Notes: a model not told the origin generated them from the letters alone. 38,690 bases of DNA from Batkoa obscura (GCA_030770535.1 JASVEC010000163.1:1-38690); one strand, 5' to 3'; counted from the first letter of the stretch, positions 1 through 13,068 are shown. Translations and numbers: made by a program.

Positions 1-2349
1 GATATCATATTGCTATTATTATTTATAATATTTGTAAGAACACTTCGTTGTGTGTAGTTGACCAATAGCTTTATTTATAATTGAGCTAAAATATATAAGC
101 TTTAAAAAAAGATTTAAACTCAAAAGCATGTTTTATTTGAATATTATTAAATAAATGTCGGTCAATTAATCAAGGCTTGGTTATGGTTTCAATTATGATC
201 AAATGGTCAGTAGTTTCGAAATTTATCTTTTTAATCAATTAAATAATTAATATAAAAGATAGTTGTACTAAGTAAATCTCTTGAATCTTAGACCAAACAA
301 GCATATTAGTATCCAAGATAGAGTGTAATAAATTAAAGTTAGACTTAAGGTACTAGAAATATAGTAAGGAGATTGAAAAATCAATTTATAACATTACAAC
401 TGGAACCAAGTCTCTATTTTTCAAATAGTTTAGAAATACTTACACTTAAAAACTAATTTTGGTGTAAAAATAATAATGAAACAAATGTATTATTACAAGT
501 GTTTCTTTTCCTTGTTTTTGCAGGTCAAATATGCTAGAACAGTCTCCTCAATTTTTAAAAAAATTAGTTTTTCAATTCTGAGTTTGTCTTATTTCTGGAG
601 GCAAATAAACACAGAAAGTAAGAGCAGATAAACAAAAAAAATAGGATGGGTAAGGAAAAGAATAAAATCATTTACCCTATTATAGGAAAGTATGCGAGTT
701 CGGGAGAGCTGGGTTCTGGTCTAAGGATATTGTACTCGGTAGAAAAGTTTGTATTGATTTTTTGTACTAATTTTTACACTACTTTTATACAGTTTAAAGG
801 TGAACTAATCTTACTTAAATTCTAGGCCAAGTTTTTAGCTTAAAAAGTAGCCACAAACTTACAAAAATGGCCTAATTTTAAAATTTTTATAATTAATTCT
901 GTGAATGTTAGTTGAACGCTGTACAATTTTTAATTTTTGTGGTCCATCTTTGAGTTTTTTCTAAGTCAGTTTTACATCTAAGCCAGAGAAATAGAAACTA
1001 TGCTTTAAAAGAAGAAAAAGAGGAGGTCGCTTGTATTTTTTTAAAGAAGAGGTGGGTTTATTCTTTTTTTTAATTGATACAAAATATATTCTTTTTGTTT
1101 AAAAAAATTTTAATCTTGAAACTTTCTACGGAAGAGGGTTTTGTTTTGTTACAAACTTTTTTTAAATTTAGTAAAAATTCATAATTAACTGCTCTTTTGT
1201 CTTAATATTAAACAGAGTATTTTGGAATTTTATGTTGACTAAAAAATGATCAATAAAAAATTAATGAAAAATGAACTTTCCATTCTTATTCAATAAAAAG
1301 TTACATAATGTGCCACAGGACTTGCATTTGAATACCAAAAAACTTACACAAATAAACAGTTCTATGTTTCATTAATATATTTAACAAGATTACCACCAAT
1401 GGAATATGGCGATTTTTGTAGTTTTTATCTTATCTGTGTATGAGTAAGCTAGTTTGACTACTTATTATTCGAAGTGGAACTTAAAAGTGAATAGTATTTT
1501 TCGCTAATTGATGATGTCAAACTGAAATTTTAATAGGTGGGTCTAAAAAACTTGTTAATAGTCAGAGGTTAAGCATGAAAAAATTGAGCTATTTTAAAAA
1601 AGAAAATTTCAATTAAAATTAAGCTAAATTTCTATTGAAAAGAAAATGAAAATATAAGTTAATGTAAATAGACGAAGACATGTAAATAAATATTAATATA
1701 AAAATAGATATTAAGACATAGAGGACAAAAACATAAATAAAGTATTATTCCAAACCTTTTTGAAACAGTCTGACATAAATTTAATACAAAAAAATTAAAC
1801 TTAATCTTTGTGCATAAAAAGCTAAAGAGATCACCAAGGCATAATTATTATTCAACAAATAATTAAGCTAATGTAGCCCAGCCTTTAACTTAACCACGAC
1901 ATTTGCAGGCCAATTAATTTTTTGAAAATTAAAGACATTAAATGATAATAGTATAAATAAAAAGAAAAAGTCAGTTAATTACTGAAATTTTACAACTTAG
2001 TTAAAACAGTGATCAGATCATTCCTTAGCTTTTCAATTTTAAAAGAAACCCCACGTACCCTGAGCTGCTGACACTATTTATAAATTTTATTTTAACCCCT
2101 ATTTAAAATTGTTGAGCAAGTAAATCTAAAAATAGGCTTATTAAAGCACTCTAATTATCAGAAATACAAATTTATCCACCAATCAACCTGAATATTATTT
2201 AAAAATAGAGTAATTAATTTCGTATATCCATATATAGACAACAATAGAAAAAAAAAAAAATAATATAGCGCTTGCATTATAGTTAAAAAAAAGTATTTAA
2301 ACAAGGGTTTTATATTTAGTTCAACAATTCAATTTTTTTGATTCTTAAA
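1..2349. other. AT-rich non-coding stretch upstream of the chitin synthase
   Basis: No reading frame of protein-like composition, RNA gene or convincing inverted-repeat element was seen in these 2.3 kb. It is dominated by A and T runs. A slightly less AT-rich patch near 640-760 carries a short open stretch that I could not match to any family. The last 100 bp should contain the promoter and 5' leader of the chitin synthase, but I see no TATA box clear enough to call. Confidence 0.6.
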
Positions 2350-4914
2350 ATGTCACTATCTATTATATTAAAGAAGTTGTTCATTATCACTTTATTCCTC
2401 TTTGTTTCCTTAATTACTTTCTCAAATGCTCAAGAGGATGCTTCTAATAATAACGCTATTTTAATCAATGATCCAGAAACTACCAACTCGTCTAGTAATT
2501 CCCCATTCTATAGTAACAAATTACATGGAGATATTGGCGCCCAAGCTGCCACCTTTGCTTTTTTGATCTTAGCCATGATCGATTATCTAATCTATACCCT
2601 TTTATTCTTATATGTCTTCTGTTTCGTAGTATTAAACTCCCGAGGTGGTAAAATCATCTTAGGAACTCTTATCATCCTATTATTCATAGGCATAAGATTA
2701 GTGTTTATCCCACTTATTTTGAATGCTATCCCTTACGATTGGGCACCCAAATTTCCTGAATTATTGATTGAAATTTCCTTTTATGCTTGTACCATCTCCT
2801 ACATTGTATTCTTTAATTTACCTGTAATCGCTTCACTTTATTTTGTTATTAAGTTTGGCTTTTCAGGAAAAAAATTGAAAGGCGGTATCATTAACCCAGA
2901 AACAAAAGAGATACCAAATGTAGTGATCATGATGCCAATTTATAATGAAGATGAGTTGCCTTTATTTCGTGCAGTAGAGTCTGCTATTCGTTCTGATTAT
3001 CCACCAGAAAAATTACATTTATTATTAGCTTTTGATGATGCTAGTGAATCTTCCTTATATTGGTCTTTATTAAAGAAATTAAAGGTTTTAAATAAGAACG
3101 TCCAAATGGAATGGGAACAGGAATTTGAAAAAATTAATACAACTGAACAAGATAAAGATTCTCTTTTCTTATTTCCACCACGTTTAGAATTAACTGTGGA
3201 AGGTGTAAGGGTAACCATTTGTCGTTTTCCACATGAAGGTAAATCCGCTACCCAAGGTAAAGGATTCAAAATCATTAATGAGATGTATGGTACATCTCAA
3301 AGATCCATTGATAACACTTTATTAATGTATATTGACTCCGATGTCATTTTACATGATAATGCCTTATATAACTTTGTTTCTACTATGGTTAATCATCCAA
3401 AGATGAATGCTTGTACTGGTTATATTACTTGTCGTACTTCGGATAAACCTAATTTATTACATTATTTACAAGATGCTGAATATTTAGAAGGTCAAATGTT
3501 TGCCCGTTCATTAGAGGCTTTAGCAGGTTCAGTAACCTGTTTACCGGGGGCTCTTACTATGTTACGTTTACAAGCTATGCGATCAGTTTCAGATCAATAT
3601 TTTATTGATTTTGATAAAAGAAAACCATTAAACTTCCATCGTTATTATTTAGGTGAAGATCGTTATATGACTCATTTATTAATGGAAAATTCTCAACATG
3701 CTCATACTATTGGTTTATGTGGTGCTTCTAGATGTAAAACGGATGCCCCAGATACTTGGCAAAAGTTAGTAAAACAACGTAGAAGGTGGTACCTTGGTGC
3801 TCTTATCAATGAGGCTCATATGTTATGTACCCCCAGATTATGGAAAGTGATGCCTATCTTGTTACTTTTGAAATTATTTGATTATGCTTCTGGTTCTTTA
3901 TCTTGGTTATTTATGGTTTATATCGTTGGTGTTATCAAAGGAGTTGTACCTATTTGGACTATGTGTGTGTTCTTTCCATGTTTAATATTGAAATATTTAT
4001 TATTAAGTATTAATGCTAGTTTTATGAATCGTACCAAAATTTTTATCTCTTTTCCAATCTTCTTTATTATCAATCCAATTTTTAAAATGTGGTGTACTAT
4101 CTATTCCATTTTCACTTGGGATACTCGTAGTTGGGGAGGTCCAAGAACTGATGCTAAGGAAGAAATTGATCATAAACAAAAAATGCAAGAATTGATGAAA
4201 CGTCGTCAACAATCCATTAAAAGATCTAAAAAATTATTGAAGCAAATGAAACAACGTTATAAGATTTTAAATCATAATTTATTGAGTGAAAGCACTAAAG
4301 TAGAAAATTCAGCTTATTTAAATGAAAAAGCGGAAAATGGAGCTATGCCACTTAAAAAGATTTTACCTTTCCCTTATGAAGTCGAAATTTTAGGTGGTGG
4401 GGAATATTTTACTGATTTAATTTATCCTGGTGTATTAGCTAATCACAAAAGAAACTTAAGTAATATTGATAGTGAAGTGAGCAGTATTAGTGAAGGTGAT
4501 ATCAACATAGTAATTCAAAGTGAAGAAACCAATAGCCCAATCAACCGTATTGATGAAAAATACATTTATGGTAAATACCATAAACATAATCCTTCCTTCT
4601 CCAACTCAAGTTTAGATCTCAATTCTTTGTCCAGAATGGAAAAGTTAACCTCCACCAAACATACAACAATTTTAGACCCAAATAGCTTTGCTAGTCGTTT
4701 GTCTGTTTACTCTTCTGCCCCAACATCAACTAATTCTTCAGTACGTCATTTGAGTGTTAATAATCATTCAACTGTAGCTATTGAATCTAATGTTAATACT
4801 TTACCTACTGGTATGTCCCGTTCTCCGCTTTCTCAAAATACAGAGGATTCAGCACATTCGAGTCAATTTGGTAGTGAGCCAGAAATCTCTTCAGATGATT
4901 TGGATAGAAATTAA
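2350..4914 (+). CDS. Chitin synthase, division 2 type (class VI-like), with signal peptide
   Basis: A 854-aa processive family-2 glycosyltransferase that polymerises UDP-GlcNAc into chitin at the plasma membrane or in chitosomes. Seen: a hydrophobic N-terminus ending near FSNAQ (residues about 3-28, signal peptide), membrane segments at about 68-95, 102-125 and 137-170, then the GT-A domain with PIYNED (196), DD (229-230), DSD (329-331), CLPGALTM (397), GED (435-437) and the chitin-synthase signature QRRRW (476-480). Three more hydrophobic segments follow (about 501-526, 533-553, 564-589), then SWGG (594-597) and a basic, then serine-rich cytosolic tail. All expected catalytic motifs are present. 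The start is the ATG at 2350; the reading frame stays open to a TTG at 2338, which I do not take as a start. The class VI assignment is from remembered motif likeness (RRRWYLGALINE) and is tentative; division 2 is firmer. No myosin-like domain. No intron is needed. Confidence 0.95.
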   Translation: MSLSIILKKLFIITLFLFVSLITFSNAQEDASNNNAILINDPETTNSSSNSPFYSNKLHGDIGAQAATFAFLILAMIDYLIYTLLFLYVFCFVVLNSRGGKIILGTLIILLFIGIRLVFIPLILNAIPYDWAPKFPELLIEISFYACTISYIVFFNLPVIASLYFVIKFGFSGKKLKGGIINPETKEIPNVVIMMPIYNEDELPLFRAVESAIRSDYPPEKLHLLLAFDDASESSLYWSLLKKLKVLNKNVQMEWEQEFEKINTTEQDKDSLFLFPPRLELTVEGVRVTICRFPHEGKSATQGKGFKIINEMYGTSQRSIDNTLLMYIDSDVILHDNALYNFVSTMVNHPKMNACTGYITCRTSDKPNLLHYLQDAEYLEGQMFARSLEALAGSVTCLPGALTMLRLQAMRSVSDQYFIDFDKRKPLNFHRYYLGEDRYMTHLLMENSQHAHTIGLCGASRCKTDAPDTWQKLVKQRRRWYLGALINEAHMLCTPRLWKVMPILLLLKLFDYASGSLSWLFMVYIVGVIKGVVPIWTMCVFFPCLILKYLLLSINASFMNRTKIFISFPIFFIINPIFKMWCTIYSIFTWDTRSWGGPRTDAKEEIDHKQKMQELMKRRQQSIKRSKKLLKQMKQRYKILNHNLLSESTKVENSAYLNEKAENGAMPLKKILPFPYEVEILGGGEYFTDLIYPGVLANHKRNLSNIDSEVSSISEGDINIVIQSEETNSPINRIDEKYIYGKYHKHNPSFSNSSLDLNSLSRMEKLTSTKHTTILDPNSFASRLSVYSSAPTSTNSSVRHLSVNNHSTVAIESNVNTLPTGMSRSPLSQNTEDSAHSSQFGSEPEISSDDLDRN

Positions 4915-5384
4915 TCATTATTATTCATGTATATTAAAAGTATTTAATTTTTTATGATTTAACGTTTTTTATTTTTGAAAAATAATTTTGTTTTAAAACT
5001 ATTATAGCAGGACTTTATAAAATCAATAGTTCACCTCAAGCCAAACACTATTAATTCATGTTTGAATTTTAACCCAAAGCTTAGATTGAATTCATCAAAA
5101 TGGGCTTTTTAAACTGTAGTTTGAATAAGCCCAAATCCATAACCCTTTTGAGCATTGAGTGTATTAAAAAATTCTATTCGACTGGGACCATGATTTCAAA
5201 TCGATTTTATACTAGTCGTATCAGTTTTTTTTGAAACTTAATATACGAAGGGTTAAGTCAATTTAGATTGTGAGAGTGATGTTCAGATTTTTTTGAATTG
5301 TAATGAGCATTGCTTACATGATTCTAAATTCAATTTAGTTTACGAAAATTTAGCAAGTATTGTTCCATCTACGCTACTTAAGTG

Positions 5385-5550
5385 GTTAGAATAACTTGCA
5401 ACTAAACGTCTTTTATTGTTTTTAGTTTGTGGTCGATTTTTTCTAATACAGATTAAAGTCACAGCTTTCCTTATTTCTTAAATTCATATTAGAGAATATT
5501 GACTATAAATTAAAAACAACAAAAGGCATCTAGTTGTAAGCTATTTGACC
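5385..5550. mobile_element. Foldback element or MITE with about 40-bp inverted repeats
   Basis: The left arm (about 5385-5429, containing AACTTGCAACTAAACG) is the imperfect reverse complement of the right arm (about 5506-5550, containing GCATCTAGTTGTAAGCT). About four fifths of 40 positions pair, with no gaps. Roughly 75 bp lie between the arms. No coding potential. It is unrelated by sequence to the 98-bp MITE family nearby. The left arm also resembles a tRNA A-box (AGTGGTTAGAAT), so a tRNA-derived SINE is an alternative, but the long symmetric arms favour a foldback element. A target duplication is not clear. Confidence 0.6.
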
Positions 5551-5623
5551 ATCTAGAATTTATACTTTCGATAACCCAGTCAAGTTTCCACTTAAAAAAC
5601 TTAATAAAAAGCCTGAATTATAT

Positions 5624-5718
5624 GAGGACGTATTTTTGTTTAGAATCTTACTAGCAAATTTTCCGCTTAAATAATGCTTAAAAATGGAAAAAGTAATGAA
5701 GTCAAAAATAACACCCCC
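5624..5718 (+). mobile_element. 98-bp-family MITE, copy 1
   Basis: Starts GAGGACGTATTTTTG and ends AACACCCCC, flanked on both sides by ATAT (5620-5623 and 5719-5722), a perfect 4-bp target duplication. The interior carries the family hallmark GCTTAAATAATGCTTAAAAA followed by GGAAAAAGTAATGAAGTC. The family's other copies are listed below; its 3' end resembles that of the 2.46-kb transposon. Confidence 0.88.
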
Positions 5719-6116
5719 ATATGGTACTATTTCAATTCATATTTTAATGGTCTTAATAGTCGCATCAAATTTTGATGCCCTAAGGCATGTTCATCAATTA
5801 AAAATCATTAAATGATCATACGATTGCAATGCCCCAACTTAGGGATATTGATCAACAATTAAAGGTCCCCTAACTCCGTTTTTCAAGACAATTATATAAA
5901 CTATAGTTTAGTTTAAACAGACACCTTTTCTAAAGAGTTTTTGCTGGTAAATAATATGATTGATTATTTAATAGAGGATTTTAGGCAAGGAATTTAGCTA
6001 TAAAAAGTGATTTTAGATTACTGATATTATTTTTTATTGCTGATGACAGGTAGTCAAATTAATAGGCGTCAGAGTTGGCTTATTATTTTGTCTATTTTTA
6101 GTTGCTAATAATATAT

Positions 6117-6213
6117 GGGGATGTATTTTTGTGTAAGAATTTTACTAACAAATTTTCCGCTTAAATAATGCTTAAAAAATGGAAAAAATAATGAAGTCAA
6201 AAAAAACACTCCC
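6117..6213 (+). mobile_element. 98-bp-family MITE, copy 2
   Basis: Starts GGGGATGTATTTTTGTG, ends AACACTCCC, with ATAT on both sides (6113-6116, 6214-6217). About 90 percent identical to copy 1, 0.4 kb away in the same orientation. It is close to the family consensus. Confidence 0.9.
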
Positions 6214-6633
6214 ATATATTATCAGAAATAAAAAATATTGATATGATTATCTTTTTTTTGAAAATAGTATGTTAAGCATTCAGTCAGTGGTGTTTAAATT
6301 TTCATTAAAATTTTTTTATTCTTTATGCTTCATAAGTAACTAATATTACAATTTCAAATATCTTTAAAAACTTTAAATTGTTTATAAAAGTATAATGAAA
6401 AAATAAAATTTATCACAATATCACTTTTACTAACACATTTTTGGTATCAATAGCGTACATAAACCATATTGATTTTAAAAATAAACTTAATCTTATTTTG
6501 TACTCTGAGCTGTAAACAGTAATAATGTAAAATATTAATATACTATTTTAGAAATAATTGAGCTATATAACTTTAAATGAAATTCAAGTGCATTAAAATA
6601 TTAATATAATAATTAGAACAATTTTATTAATAT

Positions 6634-7437
6634 TTACAAATTATGAGAGTTAATTTCCTTTTTAAGATCCCCTTCAAGCTTCAAAGCTTTACCTTCCGCT
6701 TGCATTTGTTCATTACCAATGGCTGAACCAACAGTATCTTTAACATTTCCTTTCAAGTTATCTTTAACACCTTCACCATAAGCTAAAGCTTCAGCCGCTT
6801 TAAATTCAGCATCTCCCTTAGCCTTTTGAGCTGCCCCACTTGATTCTAATGATTTGTTACCTAAAGCATGACCAACATTTTCTTTTACTGCACCAATAGC
6901 GTAATTTAAATTAGCGTTGATTTTGGATGGTTCACCAGTACTATTTTCAACATCAACTGCTTTAGCTTCAGCACTGCCTTCTGCTTTTTGAGCAGCACCA
7001 GTAGCTTCAAGAGATTTATTTCCTAACACGTGGCCAACATTTTCTTTAACAACACCAACGGCATAATTAACATTGGCATTTAATTTGTTTGGTTCAGCTG
7101 CTTTATATTCCGCATCTCCTTTGGCTTTTTGTGCTAATCCAGTGGCCTTTAATGATTCATTTCCTAATACATGACCTACATTTTCTTTAACGGCACCAAC
7201 AACATAGTTTACATTAGCGGTGATTTTAGATGGTTCTTTACTTTCTTCTTTTTTTTCAGCTTCCTTTTCAGCTTCCTTTTCAGCATTAGCTGCTTTAAGT
7301 TCAGCACTACCTTCAGCTTGTTGAGCAATTCCGCTAGCTTCCAAAGATTCATTACCAAAAGCATGGCCTACGCTTTCTTTCACAGTACCAGCAGCATTAT
7401 TTAATCCAGCGGTTATTTTGGATGGTCCTAAACTCAT
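6634..7437 (-). CDS. CsbD-like stress protein with five tandem repeats
   Basis: A 267-aa hydrophilic protein made of CsbD-family repeats (the general-stress protein family first known from Bacillus; function in fungi poorly defined, probably cytosolic stress protection). Repeats at about residues 5-50, 69-114, 116-161, 170-215 and 223-262, each following a pattern like NxxGxVKExVGHxxGNxSLxxxGxAQxAxGxAE. Repeats 1 and 2 are separated by a charged KEAEKEAEKKEE linker; repeat 5 is the most diverged. Bacterial CsbD proteins normally have one repeat in about 60 residues, so this is an internally amplified form. No signal peptide or membrane segment. The ATG at 7437 begins directly before the first repeat, and a TATA-like site lies about 75 bp upstream. 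No intron. It converges with the chitin synthase. Repeats 2, 3 and 4 are most alike, which suggests recent duplication within the gene. Confidence 0.9.
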   Translation of the reverse strand: MSLGPSKITAGLNNAAGTVKESVGHAFGNESLEASGIAQQAEGSAELKAANAEKEAEKEAEKKEESKEPSKITANVNYVVGAVKENVGHVLGNESLKATGLAQKAKGDAEYKAAEPNKLNANVNYAVGVVKENVGHVLGNKSLEATGAAQKAEGSAEAKAVDVENSTGEPSKINANLNYAIGAVKENVGHALGNKSLESSGAAQKAKGDAEFKAAEALAYGEGVKDNLKGNVKDTVGSAIGNEQMQAEGKALKLEGDLKKEINSHNL

Positions 7438-7512
7438 TTTTGATTTATTGATTTTTGATTATAAGATGATTTTTTATTTTAATTAGAATAAAGTTTCTGA
7501 TTTCTTATTTCT

Positions 7513-7520
7513 TATTTATA
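7513..7520 (-). promoter_or_regulatory. TATA box of the CsbD-like gene
   Basis: Reads TATAAATA on the minus strand, 76 bp upstream of the CsbD-like ATG at 7437. In this AT-rich DNA such a word also arises by chance; its position relative to the start is the main support. Confidence 0.4.
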
Positions 7521-7956
7521 TACTTTCTTAAATTTCTTAATTCTAAGGTTGAAATACGACGTAATAATGACTAGCTTTGAAAAAATGACCTCAAAATGAC
7601 CTCATTTTCATTAAAATTTGGTGAGTTAAAAAATTCCAATCACTTTTTGATCATTTTGATTACACCATTAATCCTTCGTATTAGTAGTAACTTAGTTTAT
7701 TAACTCAGATAATATTTGTAATCATAAATATTCAATAATTTTTAATGTTTAAATCAAGTCGTTAGATAATAGTAATTAAATGCTTCTAAATGTTTATTAT
7801 AAAATACACTTCCAAACAAGTGAGCAACTCTATTTACTATTTTTTAGTTAAAATTTTAATTTTAGTTTTTTAGACTAAATTTATGCAAAACTATTTTATC
7901 ATTCTTTTAGATTATACTCCAAATTTTCGAACTTAAACTCAATATTAACCAATCCT

Positions 7957-8077
7957 ATAGCACATTAAATTTAAATGACATGTAGGGTAATTAAATTTAA
8001 TATTTTAATTTAGAAATAATAACTTTAAGATACTAAAATTAATTGCCCTATATGTCACTTAAATTTGATGTGGTATG
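7957..8077. mobile_element. Second MITE family (GCCCTATATG type), copy 1
   Basis: The left arm from 7957 and the right arm up to 8077 are inverted repeats of about 35-40 bp with a few mismatches: the left reads ACATGTAGGGTAATTAA, the right TTAATTGCCCTATATGT. About 45 bp of AT-rich DNA lies between. The right-arm core TTAATTGCCCTATATG recurs in the element at 19164-19268, so the two belong to one family. No coding capacity. It lies between the CsbD-like gene and the broken transcription-factor-like gene; the rest of 7438-8416 shows nothing else. Confidence 0.75.
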
Positions 8078-8416
8078 TATCTAATTTCACCGAACATTTC
8101 TACTAGGTTTTTAGTAACAAATAAAATATAAATACTTTCCATTGAATAAAATATCAGCTTTTTTTATTTTATTTTATACAACGAATAAGGGTAAATTAAA
8201 AGAAGAACAAGTCAACCCGATCAAATTAAACGAAAAATTGCAAAATTAACATTAACGATTAACATTTATACTCATTTTATTAAAAGCATTGTGACATTCA
8301 ACTGAATAGAATTAGTTCTAGTATGTTTAATTTTAATTTTAATTTTAAATAAGTGTTAGATTATTTAATTGGGTCAGTGAATAATTGTCTCATTATAATA
8401 ATAGAATTTAGTAAGT

Positions 8417-9846
8417 GAACGAATTGGAGATAATAAAAAGAATTAAACTATTTTAAATTCAAATATAATATCAAATAAATGTATATATTACCTCTAACAC
8501 TTCTATCATCAATAGGAAGTATAATACTATCACTAACATATAAGATATTGGAAAGTTTTTAGAATTTGATATGAACCTCATACCAACTCTTTTTGATCCT
8601 GGGGATCAATGGCTTAATCGAAGCACAATCTCTTGATAGCTCAAAGAAAGAATTATGAATTACTTCTATTTGTTTTTTTATTAATAGTTAAATTCATTCT
8701 GCCCTCGACAAGTTCCATTTATAATCTCATTTGTTTTAATAGTTTAAGAAATATTTGATCGTTGTTGCCTGAAGCACATGTAAAACCAAGCTATAATAAT
8801 TTAATTGCTTTGGGTTTTTTAAGTTGTTTAGGATTGTATTACTGTAATTATAAATTGACAATAAAATGCTTTTTTTGGTGCGGTTAAGATAACAAAGATG
8901 TTAGGGTTGAATCTCAAAAATAAGGAAATGGAATTGAATCGTAAATTAACTTATTAAAGTAATAGCTTATGGAATGTTTTGTACACATTGTATATTATTT
9001 ATATTGGTGTTATACTTAATTTTTCAGCATATAAATTTGATATTGATCAAGTGGATTTAGTACCTTATTTAAATATTGGAGAATGTCGCTTTTTGGAAGT
9101 TGGACAAAGTGAAGAGAACACAAAATATGAAAGACATCAAATATTTCTTAAGAAGGTTGTAGCTATTAATTTATTTATTATCCAACATACTTTAAACATT
9201 AAACACAAAAAAAAAGAGTTAATATCAATAATAAAAAACGAAGAGGTAAAGTTGCCATCATCTGAGTTTAATCAACAGAATACAATATTAATGAGTTTAA
9301 ATTTGGAATTGAACAATAATAAAATAGTAAACAAGAACACTCAATTAAATGTTTATAATTATTTCCAATTATTAGTTAATACTTCATTGATTTTATTATA
9401 CTATCCAATATTACAATTAATACCTAAACCAATGAAATTTTCAAAAGAAGAAAATGAACTTTTACTTAATTTAGTTGATATGTCATTTGAAATAATATTT
9501 AAATCAGATAATAAAGATAGTACAATAAATGAAGTTGATAATCCATTAACTGAAATAAAAGTACTTATTGCTGGTATTGAAAAGAAACAAACTATTATTT
9601 CATGTGCTCAATTTAAAGTATTAGTTTTTGTTTATTGGAATCAGTTTCATTATAACTGGGAATAATGTTAATTTATTACAAGATAACAAGACGATTTTAA
9701 AAGTAGTCAAATTGATGGAAAAAGAAAGTAAAGATAAAATGTACGAAGAGGTTGAGATAACATTGTTATAGTTAAAGAATACATTAAATAGGTTTTTATT
9801 ACCTTTGGGATATGCTAATATGGTTCAACAGATATTGAATAGGTAA
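8417..9846 (+). pseudogene. Broken copy of a fungal transcription-factor-like gene, with a converted centre
   Basis: A relic of the gene family whose intact members lie at 13623-15357 and 15974-17709. The 5' part still translates with clear likeness to the family (ELEIIKRIKLF at 8421; IPTLFDPGDQWL near 8575-8610; WNVLYTLYIIY near 8970) but is interrupted by stops, for example after TNI, by TGA-TAG after STIS near 8630, and by frame changes. The centre, 9025-9614, is open and identical base for base to 13884-14473 in the intact paralogue. After 9614 similarity drops sharply again; a stop interrupts ITLL before LKNTLNR near 9770, and the family's C-terminus (NRFLLPLGY) ends in TAA at 9844-9846. 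A 228-codon open stretch (8979-9665) spans the converted tract but is only a piece of the gene. I did not find the family's first exon upstream. Confidence 0.85.
9025..9614. repeat. 590-bp identical inverted repeat, left arm
   Basis: Compared base by base with the reverse complement of 13884-14473, I found no difference in 590 positions and no gap. Both edges are abrupt: on the left at CAGCATATAAATT, on the right after TGTGCTCAATTT. Beyond them the two genes are still related but only at about half of the amino-acid positions. The arms enclose 4269 bp that contain MTR3 and the S6 kinase. Confidence 0.93.
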
Positions 9847-9931
9847 AAGTTGGTTATAAAACTTAAGCAAAATAATGATAATAATAAACAACTTATTATA
9901 AAGTGTAACCTAATTTTAATAATTTTCTATT

Positions 9932-11112
9932 TTAATCTTCCATTTCATTCTCATCCTTTTCTTTATTTTTTAATCCTTTTGTAAGTACTTGAGTTACTAA
10001 ACTGTATTGTTGGAAACAAGTATCTAAACATTTATGCATACCCTATAAAGTAGAATATTAAATAAATACACTATAAAAAACCAATAGAGCTAATAATAAC
10101 AAACTTACACTTCTAGTTAATTGTAAATCTAAAGGTAAGCCTTCCACAATAAAATGATTAATTAAATTTAATGAAGGCATAACAGCTAACATCATTTTTG
10201 AATCAGATATTAAATCATCTTCTTTAAAATTGCCATCAATTAACATAACATCTTTTTGAAATACCTATACATAATAAAATAAAAAATTAAACAAATTGAT
10301 TATATTAATATAATGTTTCCTAATTAAAACTCCATTATCTTAATTCTATTTTGACTTAAACTAAGTTGAAATTAAAATACATTAAAAACTTACTGCTGAA
10401 CTACCAATAACTAGATCAACCATTTCAATACCAGCTGTAGTTAAAGCTATTGAGGCAGCTGTAATTGCATTAGCTAAACAGCTCATAGTACCATCATTTT
10501 GTAATATAGTAATAAATAATTCAATTGTTGATTTTGGATATCTATCTAATCGAATAGCTGGAGATAAACTTTGCTCAATAATTTTTGAAACTTCTTTTTG
10601 TTTTTCAGTCTAAAAAGAAAAAGTGAGTTAGTTATGATCATCAAATGAGTTGAGATGATCAAAATTTACTGGTTGATGAGGTTGACGAGTTTTTTTTGAG
10701 AAGGAAGCATACTTTAATTCACAAGTTAATGAAGCAGATGATGAAAATAACTGCTTTTTTTGTTGTCTTGGACCATAGCTATTAAACAGAATAAAAGTTA
10801 ATATAATTAATAGAATAGAAATTTAGTAATTAAATAGTTACACAGAACAAATCAATTTTGTATTTCCGCTTTCGATAAAACAAGAACCTTTGGCTTGAGG
10901 AATTAAATTTGTTTTAATAACTATAAAAATCAATTAACATTAATTTAAATTTTATTAATATAACTGTAAATAATTTATTTACAAGGTAGTCGAAATTGAT
11001 CGAAATTTCTATTGTCTTCTCTTTTATTAAAATCAATTGAATTATCTAATTCTTCTTTTTTATAATAAGGTGCTACACTAAGTTCAGGCCCAGTTATACG
11101 TCTACGATCCAT
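9932..11112 (-). CDS. MTR3: RNA exosome core subunit MTR3 (RNase PH-like), six exons
   Basis: Exons (5' to 3', minus strand): 11112-10983, 10920-10842, 10778-10670, 10609-10394, 10264-10109, 10042-9932. All junctions are GT-AG, phases agree, and the product is 266 aa, close to the 250 aa of yeast Mtr3. The start MDRRRITGPE matches the DRRRLLGP opening of yeast Mtr3. Further landmarks are [21 protein letters not shown] (split here: [10 protein letters not shown], then [11 protein letters not shown]), RLDRYPKSTIELF and AGIEMVDLV, all typical of the Mtr3/EXOSC6 branch of the six RNase PH-like ring proteins. The ring lends structure and RNA channelling to the exosome in nucleus and cytosol; this subunit is not expected to be catalytic. 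It lies 289 bp downstream of, and in the same direction as, the S6 kinase gene. Introns are about 40-130 nt. Rrp41 or Rrp46 are alternatives, less likely because of the DRRR-GP start. Confidence 0.9.
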
Positions 11113-11401
11113 TTTCTCAAAACAAAAATTTAAAGAGTAAAATTCAATAAATTTATAAAACTTCAATTGGTTTTGCAATTAATTTGCTTTTTTATTGCAA
11201 AAAGTGAATGAATTATTTCAAAAATAAAATACTAAAAATATTCTAATTAATATATATCCATTTATTAAATTCTAACTATATCAAACTTAACTTTCCTTTT
11301 TAAATCAAAAAAGAAAGCTTCTACTCAACAATAATCAAAACTCAACGACACCTCTATAATATTTCCCCCTCACCTCTACTAATCTTATTCTTTTTAAAAC
11401 T

Positions 11402-13068
<1,667 letters not shown>

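Larger units (their letters stand above)
4915..6633. other. Intergenic region holding three small inverted-repeat elements
   Basis: Between the chitin synthase and the CsbD-like gene, which converge, there are 1.7 kb without a gene. It contains one foldback element (5385-5550) and two members of the 98-bp MITE family (5624-5718 and 6117-6213), listed separately. Around 5770-5870 two loosely similar segments (GCCCTAAGG and GCCCCAACTTAGGG followed by ATCAA and AATTAAA) suggest an old short duplication, too weak to call. Confidence 0.6.

Noticed and set aside
2338-2349. Earlier start of the chitin synthase at a TTG
   Set aside because: Fungal genes start at ATG; the ATG at 2350 precedes a normal signal peptide.
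5375-5445. tRNA-like A-box (AGTGGTTAGAAT) followed by GGTCGATT
   Set aside because: No clover-leaf can be drawn, and the segment is better explained as the left arm of the foldback element at 5385-5550.
8979-9665. 228-codon open frame that could be called a gene
   Set aside because: It is the converted tract plus short flanks inside a decayed gene; the homologous 5' and 3' parts carry stops, so it is treated as part of the pseudogene.
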